From contig NZ_SPMZ01000014.1 of the NCBI RefSeq assembly GCF_012939995.1, positions 1-64,000 of the forward strand: DNA of 64,000 bases. Direction: 5' to 3'. Shown in pieces: positions 36,719 through 47,603 of the stretch (its first letter is position 1; the number at the start of each line of letters is the position of its first letter). Origin of the DNA: Candidatus Competibacter phosphatis. Lineage in GTDB: Bacteria > Pseudomonadota > Gammaproteobacteria > Competibacterales > Competibacteraceae. The position numbers were made by a program, and so were the translations under genes. The notes beneath the pieces are model-generated. The model was given only the letters and a program-made list of their open reading frames with translations, was not told the DNA's origin and did no database searches.

Positions 36719-38360
36719 CTAGCGGCGTAGGTAGGCCAGTTCCTTGGGCAGAGCGATGTTGTTGCCGAAACAATCCTCGCCGTAGCCGGATTGGGCCAAC
36801 AGCAGCAGGTCGCTCAGGACCCGTTTATCACCGGTGAACGCAATGGTCAGGTCGGTCTTGATATCGATCTGGCCGGTGGCCAGCAAATGGGCGATTTCGG
36901 TGGTGATGTTTTCCAGCAGGATCCCGGTCCGATCGAATTCGTTCGAGAGTTGCAGCGGCTGTTGATAGAGAAAGAGCTTGCCCTGTTCGGCCAGCTTGAG
37001 CACCACATCCAGGATGACGGTTTGGATTTGTCGGTCGTTCAGGTTGCCGGCCGGTAACGGAAAGTAACCGATTTCCAGAATCAACCAGCGCCTTTTTTTT
37101 GGCGTTGATCTTTTCGTTGGCCCTGAAAATATCCATGGGCAAACTGGCGTCGTAGGATTGGTCGTCCAACTCCATGCGTATGTCGCTGCCGTAATGACGC
37201 ACGATTTTCGCGATCAGAGTGGCCGGTCGGACGTGTAATCCTCGGTAGCAAGGCACGGGCACCGTAACCCTTCCCACTTCGGCATACCGTCTGAGCATGG
37301 TATACGACAGGGATTGTCCCTGATTGAGGTAAAGCCCCGCAAAGGCGATGGCGTAATTCATCAGCATGGTCAGCAGGGTTTGGAGTGCGATGACTGGCTT
37401 GCGCCGTAATGAAGAGTCGCCTGTGTCTATATTGAGATGGCGCTCGTAATAGTGGACCAGTTGGGTGGCGATTTCCAATAGGTGATAGACCACGCTGACA
37501 TGGCCGCGCAGGATCGGCAGGCCCGCATCCAGGCCTTCGACTTCGGTCTCGGAGACGTGGGTATCGTAAAGAGATTGCAGGCTGTGAAAGCGAAATTTCA
37601 AAAAGCGTAGATTGTCCTCGCTGACGGGGTCCGGGAAACAGGCGGAATATTCCGCTGGATCGGTTTTCTCGACGATGTTCAGAAGCTCGCTTTCGGCGGC
37701 CAGATTCAGATAGGCGGTGGCGAGTTGGGTGACGGTTTCGGCGGCACTCTTGACCTTGCGCATGGCCCGGTCCCGCGCCAGACGACCGGCGGGAAGGTGC
37801 TCGACGAATTGTTCCATGGCGGTGTCGTCAACCGGAACCGGCAGGTTCAGACGAGCAGCCTGTACGAGAATTCCATGGGTTGCCGTGGCCAGGATTTCGC
37901 GGGTGAGTTCCAGCGACTGGGCGGTGCTTGCGGCGAAATCCCGCTCGATGGGCAATAGCTGATAGGACGGCAGGGAGTACTTGATGTGGAGCAGTTCGTA
38001 ACAGACGTCGGCAAATAGCTTGATCGTGGCGGTCAGCGATCGAAACCGGGACCAGCGGCGATTGTTGCGCGCGCCGTAAGCATCGAGGAATTCTTCCAGT
38101 TGAATGGATTGAGAGAGTAAATCACCTATGAAAATACGGGTTAAATAGCTGGAATTCGGGCTGCTCGTCGAAAATAGCCGTGCCAGTTGCAGCAAACGGC
38201 GGGCGCGTTGGCCGGTTAGATGAGTGAACTCATGGTCGTTGATGGTGCCTCCGCCGCCAACGGCTTCGGGTCTTTTCCAAGGGTCATGACGGTGTCTCGT
38301 TGGCGCCGCCAATCTGGCCAAGGCGTCGAACCGATGAATCCAGTCGGAAGAATAGCTCAC
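36719..38360 (-). CDS. Large protein with C-terminal HPr-like domain, frame broken at A8 run
   Basis: From GTG 38360 the product is about 546 residues. Residues 1-350 are mostly helical and of unrecognised family. Residues about 364-460 look like an HPr phosphocarrier domain: GLHVRPATLIAKIVRHYGSD with His 376 at the place of the PTS phospho-histidine. The C-terminus (LILEIGYFPLPAGN to LAYLRR) is in another frame; removing one base from the eight-base run 37093-37100 gives INAKKRRWLILEIGYF. HPr carries phosphate from enzyme I or regulates metabolism. Fused to a large helical part, it is more likely regulatory. It is convergent with a PPi-type phosphofructokinase. Confidence 0.7.
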
Positions 38361-38585
38361 TCGCCACCGCTTATCATGATGGCCATCGAATAAATAACCC
38401 GGGTAAAGGGCATCCAGGGCGAATGGGCGATGGATGCTTCTCCGCGTCGGCCCAAGGCCGAGCCTGGCGGCTTGATAATCTGATTAACGACAGGGTCTTA
38501 TTCGCGTCCAGTTGAAATGGCGGCCAGAACATTTTCATAACGCGCGCCTTATATCATCATATTTATCACCAGACAACGGGAAAAA

Positions 38586-38614
38586 TTGACATACACGAAA
38601 GTTGAGCTTTACTT
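38586..38614 (+). promoter_or_regulatory. Candidate sigma-70 promoter for phaA
   Basis: A perfect TTGACA (38586-38591) is followed after 17 bp by TTACTT (38609-38614), a 3/6 match to TATAAT. It lies about 130 bp before the phaA ATG in the 386-bp gap after the HPr-domain gene, where no other gene is seen. A long leader would result. Confidence 0.5.
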
Positions 38615-38746
38615 TCCAACGTCCGTTCGCGCGCTGCCGCCCAGCACGCGCGGATATACAAGGTAGGAGACTTCGGCAACAAAGTCGGGGACAGGCCCGA
38701 GCCAACGCACAACTACCGTAACTACATAAAATCTGAGGAGTAACTG

Positions 38747-39949
38747 ATGGCTCTTAAAGAAGTCGTGATTGTCAGCGCCGCTCGCACGGCGATTGGTAAA
38801 TTCATGGGCAGCCTCAAGGACGTATCGGCTCGCGATCTGGCGATAACCGCGGCCAAGGGTGCGATCGAGCGGTCCGGCGTTCCAGCCGACAAGATCGACG
38901 AAATCTGCATGGGCCAACTGTACACCGGGATGCAAGGCTCCCTGCCGGCCCGCCAAGTGAGCATGCGGGTTGGTTTGCCCGCCTACAGCAGCGCCGTATC
39001 GGTCAACCAGAACTGCACGTCCGGCATGCGCGCGCTGGAGATCGCCTGCCACAACATCATGCTGGGCCAGACCGAGATCGGCTTGGCGGTCGGTGTGGAA
39101 AGCATGACCAACGCCCCCTACCTGCTGCCCAAGGGCCGCATGGGCTACCGGATGGGGCAGGGCAACATCGAAGACAGCATGATCCATGACGGCCTGTTCG
39201 ACGAACTGGTGCCCGGTCACATGGCCATGACGGCGGAAAACGTCGCGACCAAGTACGGCATCACCCGCCAGGAATGCGACGAACTGGCGCTGATCAGCCA
39301 CACCCGTTGCACCACGGCCACCAAGGAAGGCGTTTTCAAACGCGAGATCGTGCCGGTCGAACTCAAGTCTAAGAAGGGTCCGACCTTCTTCGAGGCCGAC
39401 GAGAATTTCATCCCGGACGCCAGCCTGGAGAGCATGGGTAAACTGAAGCCGGCCTTCAAGAAAGATGGCGTGGTTACCGCCGCTAATGCTTCCAGCATCA
39501 ACGATGGCGCCAGCGCGGTGGTCATCATGTCGTTGGACAAGGCCAAGGAATTGGGTATCAAGCCCTTGATGAAGCTGGTCGGCATCTGCAACGCCGGCAT
39601 TGAGCCGGAAGTCATGGGGCTGGGTCCGGCGGTGGCGATTCCGAAGTGCCTCAAGCAGGCCGGTTTGAAGTTCGAAGACATCGATTACTGGGAAGTCAAC
39701 GAAGCCTTTGCCGCGCAGTGGTTGGGCGTGGGGCGGATGCTGAAAGAGCAGGGGATGAGCCTGACTCCGGATAACTGCAACTTCAACGGTTCCGGTATTG
39801 CGCTGGGTCATCCGGTCGGTTCGACCGGCCTGCGTATCGTGGTCAGCCTGTACTACGAGCTGGAGCGGCAAGGCAAGAGCACGGGTGGCGCTTCCTTGTG
39901 CGTCGGCACGGGCCCATCAATGGCCTCGCTGTGGACCCGCGACATCTAA
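38747..39949 (+). CDS. phaA: Acetyl-CoA C-acetyltransferase (beta-ketothiolase)
   Basis: The 400-residue thiolase joins two acetyl-CoA to acetoacetyl-CoA, the first step to poly-3-hydroxybutyrate. The nucleophilic Cys is in NQNCTSGMRALE (about residue 91), the NEAFAAQ and GHPVG boxes carry Asn and His, and CVGTGPSMASLW has the second Cys (usual wording CxGGGxG, here CVGTG). AGGAG lies 7 nt before the ATG. phaC is 5.4 kb away, while phaB was not found. A role in fatty-acid or other ketothiolase reactions (atoB) is also possible. Confidence 0.9.
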   Translation: MALKEVVIVSAARTAIGKFMGSLKDVSARDLAITAAKGAIERSGVPADKIDEICMGQLYTGMQGSLPARQVSMRVGLPAYSSAVSVNQNCTSGMRALEIACHNIMLGQTEIGLAVGVESMTNAPYLLPKGRMGYRMGQGNIEDSMIHDGLFDELVPGHMAMTAENVATKYGITRQECDELALISHTRCTTATKEGVFKREIVPVELKSKKGPTFFEADENFIPDASLESMGKLKPAFKKDGVVTAANASSINDGASAVVIMSLDKAKELGIKPLMKLVGICNAGIEPEVMGLGPAVAIPKCLKQAGLKFEDIDYWEVNEAFAAQWLGVGRMLKEQGMSLTPDNCNFNGSGIALGHPVGSTGLRIVVSLYYELERQGKSTGGASLCVGTGPSMASLWTRDI

Positions 39950-39954
39950 GCTAA

Positions 39955-42716
<2,762 letters not shown>

Positions 42717-42827
42717 GATGACGCGGTCCGGCTCGTGGAGGTACTGGCGTTGCCGCCGGGCAATGGTAGTATGGCGTCCCGCCGGGAAAAGAGGCTCTGG
42801 CTACTCCATCTAGGTGCAAACAACGCC

Positions 42828-43949
42828 ATGATCATCATTTTGGATCCAAACATTACGGAGATCTCCGAAGAGTATCGGACGACGCTTGACCATCTGTCCC
42901 AGATGCCAGGCATCACCATGCGCGTTCACAAGGTGCAGGGTGCACAACAGACGCTCACCGAGATTTACCTGATCGGCGACACCAAGACCTTGTCGGCCGA
43001 GGACCTTCATGCCTTGCCGGGGGTGGAACGAGTCATCCGGGTATCCGAAGAGTACCGTATTCTGGGCCGGCACCAGGACCAGCAACGCACCAATGGCTTC
43101 GAATACAACGGCATTCGCTTCGCTCAGGATACCCTGAATATCTTCGCCGGCCTGTGTGCCGTGGATACCCCCGAACATGTGGAACAGATGCTCGCGGCCC
43201 TGCGGGACCACGGGCAGACCTGCACACGAATGGGAGCCTACAAACCTCGCACCAATCCCTATTCCTTCCAGGGACACGGCAAGGACTGTCTACCGTACGT
43301 ATTCGATCTGGCGGGTAAATACGGCATCAAGGTCATCGCCATGGAGATCACCCACGAGGATCATCTGGCGGAAATCCATGAAAGCCTGGAACAAGCCGGA
43401 CGACCCACCGGAGTCATGGTGCAAATCGGCACGCGCAACACGCAGAATTTCGAGTTACTGAAAGCGGTCGGGCGTCAGCAAGAATTTCCGGTGCTATTCA
43501 AACGAGGGTTCGGCATCACCCTGAACGAGTCGCTCAACGCCGCCGAGTATCTGGCCAGCGAAGGCAATTCGCGGGTGGTGTTCTGCCTGCGCGGGGTGAA
43601 AACCAACATGGGCGACCCGCACCGCAACCTGGTGGATTTCAGTCAAGTACCGGTGATCAAGCGACTGACCCGCATGCCGGTGTGCGTCGATCCCTCGCAT
43701 TCGGTCGGTTCGCGCGAGCATGCACCGGACGGGATTCTGGATCTGATGCACGCCGCCGCGCAGGGCGTGGTGGCCGGCGCCAACATGGTGCTGGTGGATT
43801 TCCATCCGGAACCGGCCAAGGCGCTGGTGGATGGTCCACAAGCCCTGTTATTGAGCGAACTGGGCTGGTTCCTTGACGATCTTGCCCTGGCGCGGGAATG
43901 CTACGAGAAGCGACTGGCGCTCAGCCGCCGCCGGCACGGCCAGCACTGA
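42828..43949 (+). CDS. aroF: 3-deoxy-7-phosphoheptulonate synthase (AroA/KDOPS-like type)
   Basis: The 373-residue protein condenses PEP and erythrose-4-P in the first step of the shikimate pathway. It is of the type Ib class (TIGR01361-like): an N-terminal ferredoxin-like ACT-type regulatory region (about residues 1-90), then FAGLCAVDTPEHVEQM, GAYKPRTNPYSFQG, VMVQIGTRNTQNFELL, VLFKRGF, FCLRGVKT and PVCVDPSHSVG with metal and PEP ligands. An upstream in-frame start would run into the MATE promoter, so ATG 42828 is chosen. It stops 5 bp from the convergent DnaJ-domain gene. Confidence 0.9.
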   Translation: MIIILDPNITEISEEYRTTLDHLSQMPGITMRVHKVQGAQQTLTEIYLIGDTKTLSAEDLHALPGVERVIRVSEEYRILGRHQDQQRTNGFEYNGIRFAQDTLNIFAGLCAVDTPEHVEQMLAALRDHGQTCTRMGAYKPRTNPYSFQGHGKDCLPYVFDLAGKYGIKVIAMEITHEDHLAEIHESLEQAGRPTGVMVQIGTRNTQNFELLKAVGRQQEFPVLFKRGFGITLNESLNAAEYLASEGNSRVVFCLRGVKTNMGDPHRNLVDFSQVPVIKRLTRMPVCVDPSHSVGSREHAPDGILDLMHAAAQGVVAGANMVLVDFHPEPAKALVDGPQALLLSELGWFLDDLALARECYEKRLALSRRRHGQH

Positions 43950-43954
43950 AGTTC

Positions 43955-44656
43955 CTACCGACGAAGCAAGACGTCCCGCGCCTGATTGATTCGCGCGGCC
44001 AGATCACTGGAACCGCCTTGATCGGGGTGAACCCGCTGGATCAAACGACGGTAAGCGGCCTGGATTTCGTCACGGCCGGCGCTGGGTTGCAGGCCAAGGA
44101 CCCGATAAGCTTCGGCCCGATCCATGCGATTGTTTTCCGTGGCTTGCGTCCGATCCTTCCGCCCAATGTCCGCCTGGTCGCGCCAACTCGCATCGGCATG
44201 GCGATCCAGATAGGCTTCCAGCACCGCCGTCGATTGCGGATCGGACTGACACTCCCGCCAGAGTTCCAACAATTCCGGTAGTGTGAGGTCTTGTAGGGAA
44301 CGGCCGGCAAACCGGCCTTCGCGAACCGTGCCGGACATGACGCCGGAGGCATGATCGAGCGTCATGTCCAGAAAACGGGTGGTGACGGCGGACTGGTTCG
44401 GACTGGCCTGACCAGTCGTGGTGGAGGAGGGGGAGGGAAGCTGCAACCAGCGAAGCAGCAACGGCGCCAGAACGGCCAGCAAGGGCACGGCAATCTCGGC
44501 ACCGCCGCGCACGGTCAGCAGCATCAGAAAACCGGCGATCCCAGCCGCCGCCAACAGGCGCGGCAAGCGGGCAATCGAACCCGAGCGGCGCAACTTGCGA
44601 ACCAACAGATACAGGCCGATCAGAACAGCCGCGACCAGCAACACCCGAATCAGCAT
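43955..44656 (-). CDS. Membrane-anchored J-domain protein
   Basis: The 233-residue protein has two N-terminal hydrophobic segments (about residues 4-19 and 34-70) and a C-terminal J domain (about 178-233) with the HPD motif in RVHPDQGGSSDLAARINQA. J domains recruit and stimulate DnaK/Hsp70. The middle region (TTRFLDMTLDHASGVMSGTVREGRFAG) is shared with DjlA/TerB-like membrane J proteins by my recollection. It lies 8 bp after the VWA gene and is the last gene of phaC-VWA-DnaJ. Confidence 0.85.
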   Translation of the reverse strand: MLIRVLLVAAVLIGLYLLVRKLRRSGSIARLPRLLAAAGIAGFLMLLTVRGGAEIAVPLLAVLAPLLLRWLQLPSPSSTTTGQASPNQSAVTTRFLDMTLDHASGVMSGTVREGRFAGRSLQDLTLPELLELWRECQSDPQSTAVLEAYLDRHADASWRDQADIGRKDRTQATENNRMDRAEAYRVLGLQPSAGRDEIQAAYRRLIQRVHPDQGGSSDLAARINQARDVLLRR

Positions 44657-44664
44657 CGATCTGC

Positions 44665-45351
44665 TCAGAGTTGGCGGGTCAGTTGCCGCGCCAGACCGCC
44701 GTGACGCCGGCCGAATTCCTCCAGTGCCGGGCGGCCTCCCGTGGCGTAGATCGCCACGGCGGTAAGCAACTCGCGTAATTGCCGGGCGCTACCCCTATCG
44801 AAGGTGCAATAGGCGCCACGAGTCAGCCGAGCGATTTCCCGGAAACCCAGCGTGGCATCGAGGTCGTTACCCTCCTGAAAGACAAAGGCCGGCACTCCCA
44901 ATAACCCGAGCTGACCGGCCTGTTGGCACAGCGGGTCCACGGCTTCTTCGAGACAGTCGCCGACCAGCACCAGGGCGTTGACCCGATGCAGCCGGGTTTC
45001 GCGAGTGGCGTGTTCCAGCACTCGACCGATCTGGGTCAAGCCACCCCGGCATTGCACTGCGGTCATGCGCCGTTGCAGGTCGGCGGCCTGGCTCAGCCAC
45101 GGCTCGACCTGGAATTCACCATAGCCCCGGTACCAGACCAGTTGCACGGCCAGCCCGCCGATGTCCGCCGTGGCCGCGAACATATCTCCCTGCAACTGGC
45201 AGGCTCGGTCCCAAGTCGGCTGGCGGCTGGCGGTGGCATCCAGGGCGAAGATCAAGCGGCCGCTCGGTTTCGCGGCGACGGGAGTGCGAGCCGCTTTTTG
45301 CAGGAATTGCACAACCTCGCTGTCCGACGAGGTCGTAAGCCGGTTGACCAT
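44665..45351 (-). CDS. VWA-domain protein
   Basis: The 228-residue protein starts with a short polar region, then a von Willebrand A-like fold: LIFALDATASRQPTWD carries a DxTxS form of the MIDAS metal site, and VNALVLVGDCLEEAVD supplies a later acidic strand. There is no signal peptide, so it is cytoplasmic. I recall VWA proteins of this kind beside J-domain membrane proteins in proteobacteria. It sits 6 bp after phaC and 8 bp before the J-domain gene, so all three are co-transcribed. Confidence 0.8.
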   Translation of the reverse strand: MVNRLTTSSDSEVVQFLQKAARTPVAAKPSGRLIFALDATASRQPTWDRACQLQGDMFAATADIGGLAVQLVWYRGYGEFQVEPWLSQAADLQRRMTAVQCRGGLTQIGRVLEHATRETRLHRVNALVLVGDCLEEAVDPLCQQAGQLGLLGVPAFVFQEGNDLDATLGFREIARLTRGAYCTFDRGSARQLRELLTAVAIYATGGRPALEEFGRRHGGLARQLTRQL

Positions 45352-45357
45352 TTGCCG

Positions 45358-47262
45358 CTACTTCTGCAACACGTAAGTACCCGGCGCCTCGCAAATCGGG
45401 TATAGCCCTTTTTCCGGCATGCCCATCGGCGGCGGCGAGACTTGATGCGCCGCCGAATGCTTGGTCAGCCACGCTTCCCAAGCCGGCCACCAGGAGCCTT
45501 CCTGCTTGGGTATGGTGGCCTGCCAGGTATCCGGGTCGATGTAGCGATCCTGATCGTTGCGGGTAGCCATCTGAAAGCTGCGCCGGTGGTGGCCGGGCTC
45601 GCTGACGATACCGGCATTGTGCCCGCCGCTGGTCAGCAGGAAGGTGACTTCGTCGGCATCCGCCAGCAGGTTGATCTTGTAGACCGACCGCCAGGGCGCG
45701 ACGTGATCCTGTTCGGTGGCGACCGTGAAGATCGGCGCGCGGATGTCGGTAATGGCAATGGTGCGGCCATTGACCTTGTAGTGACCCGTGGCGAGTTCGT
45801 TGCCGAGAAAGATATGCCGCAGGTATTCGGAATGCATGCGGAACGGCATCCGGGTCTGATCGGCATTCCAAGCCATCAGGTCGTTGAGCGACTGACGACG
45901 CCCCAGAAGGTAGTCATGGACCAGTCGCGACCAGATCAAATCGTTGGAGCGCAGCATCTGGAAGGCACCCACCATTTGGTCCGCGTCCAAATAACCCTGA
46001 TCCCACATCATGTCTTCCAGGAAGGAGACCTGACTTTCGTTGATGAACAACAGCAGTTCGCCCGCCTCGGTGAAATCGGTTTGCGCCGCGAACAGGGTCA
46101 TGGTCTTGAGGCGGTGATCGCTGTCGCGAACCATGGCGGCGGCGGTGATGGTCAGCAAGGTGCCACCGAGACAATAGCCGACCGAGTGGACCTTGCGTCC
46201 GGGCAAAATCGCGGAGATGGCGTCCAGCGCCGCCATCACGCCGTGCTGCCGGTAATCGTCCATGCCGATATCGCGATCCGCGGCGGTCGGGTTCTTCCAG
46301 GAGATCATGAAAACCGTGTGCCCCTTCTCCACCAGGTATTTAACCATGGAGTTGTGCGGCGACAGGTCGAGAATGTAGTACTTCATGATCCAGGCCGGCA
46401 CCACCAAAACCGGTTCGGCATGTACCTCGGCGGTCGTTGGCCGATACTGGATCAGTTCGATCAAGTGGTTGCGGAAGATCACCTTGCCTGGGGTGATGCC
46501 CACATCGCGGCCAACCACGAATTGCTCCGCTTCGCCGCCCAACTGTTTACTGGCTATCGCCGTTTCCATATCGGCCATGAAATTGGTCCAACCGCGCACC
46601 AGATTCTGACCACCTTCTTCCATGGTGGCCTTGAGGATCTCCGGGTTGGTGAGCGGCGAGTTGGAGGGCGAGAACATGTCGAGGATTTGCCGCGTCACGA
46701 AGGAGACGATCGCTTCGTTCTGCTTGTTGACGCCACGGACATGCGTGGTGGCGTTGTGCCACCACTGCTGGGTCAACAGAAACGACTGCGAGATGAGGTT
46801 ATAGGGCCATTGCCGCCAGCTCTCGCTATCGAAACGGTGATCTTGGGGCAAGGGCTCGATGGAGGGCGGGATCTCGGGATTCTGGCTGGCCTTGAACGCG
46901 TACAGCGCCAGCCGCACCATCTTGCGAACCGCCTTTTCATTCAGCAACGCCTGTTTGCCTGGAGAAAGACCCAAGTGCATCAGCCAGTCGAGGTAGGCCA
47001 TGGCCAGTACCGCTGGCGATGTTCCGGCGGTGCCGCGCGCGAGGTTGGCGTTGACCATCCGGTCGATGGTTTCGGGAATGTGGGTACCGAGCAAGGAGCG
47101 CTCGATACCGTAGGCGCGGTGCGCCGAGGATTTTTGGCCGGACGGACCGAGCCAGGAACGAATCGGCTGTTTGGGTGCGGGTTCGATCTTGGGGGTGGTC
47201 GACTGCTCGGGCGTCGCTGCTTGGACGGGAGCGGCCGGAACGGTCTGTTTGGAGTCTGGCAT
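45358..47262 (-). CDS. phaC: Poly(3-hydroxyalkanoate) synthase
   Basis: The protein of about 634 residues polymerises hydroxyacyl-CoA into PHA granules. It has the PhaC N-terminal domain (QSFLLTQQWWHNATTHVRGV, FSPSNSPLTNPEIL) and an alpha/beta-hydrolase core with the lipase-like box GYCLGG carrying the catalytic Cys, plus TEQDHVAPWRSVYK (Asp) and TSGGHNAGI (His). A Pro/Ala-rich N-terminal extension of about 40 residues precedes this. ATG 47262 has GAGG 9 nt upstream; a GTG at 47277 is the alternative. It heads phaC-VWA-DnaJ and diverges from the AcoR-type activator. Confidence 0.93.
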   Translation of the reverse strand: MPDSKQTVPAAPVQAATPEQSTTPKIEPAPKQPIRSWLGPSGQKSSAHRAYGIERSLLGTHIPETIDRMVNANLARGTAGTSPAVLAMAYLDWLMHLGLSPGKQALLNEKAVRKMVRLALYAFKASQNPEIPPSIEPLPQDHRFDSESWRQWPYNLISQSFLLTQQWWHNATTHVRGVNKQNEAIVSFVTRQILDMFSPSNSPLTNPEILKATMEEGGQNLVRGWTNFMADMETAIASKQLGGEAEQFVVGRDVGITPGKVIFRNHLIELIQYRPTTAEVHAEPVLVVPAWIMKYYILDLSPHNSMVKYLVEKGHTVFMISWKNPTAADRDIGMDDYRQHGVMAALDAISAILPGRKVHSVGYCLGGTLLTITAAAMVRDSDHRLKTMTLFAAQTDFTEAGELLLFINESQVSFLEDMMWDQGYLDADQMVGAFQMLRSNDLIWSRLVHDYLLGRRQSLNDLMAWNADQTRMPFRMHSEYLRHIFLGNELATGHYKVNGRTIAITDIRAPIFTVATEQDHVAPWRSVYKINLLADADEVTFLLTSGGHNAGIVSEPGHHRRSFQMATRNDQDRYIDPDTWQATIPKQEGSWWPAWEAWLTKHSAAHQVSPPPMGMPEKGLYPICEAPGTYVLQK

Positions 47263-47277
47263 GATTGCATACCTCAC

Positions 47278-47603
47278 GGATACGAGGATCGCGCGGTGCC
47301 GGACAGCGATGGAATCGGCAGGTCTGCCGTTGCTCGCACCGCTCCCACAGTGTAACGCAAACCCAGCCCGGCGTGTGGTGTATGCCGATGATGTTAGGTA
47401 AACGGCTGCCGTACAAGGGTCTATATTATTATGTGGGTATCTGCGCGGAAAAGTGACGTCGTGCCTTATCTTCCCATGGCTTCCATTCAGACACCCATTG
47501 AGCGTTCATCGATACCGAAAGCAACAACAACGACTCAGTTCGGTGTTCGGCGACCGTTGACCCTACGGTTAGATAGGGAGACTTGCCGTGATGAGGAGGA
47601 ACC
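47278..47603. promoter_or_regulatory. Divergent intergenic region between phaC and the AcoR-type gene
   Basis: 326 bp without a gene. It must hold the promoters of both divergent units. I see no convincing -24/-12 element. GAGGAGG at 47594-47600 is a strong ribosome site for the activator gene. Confidence 0.4.
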
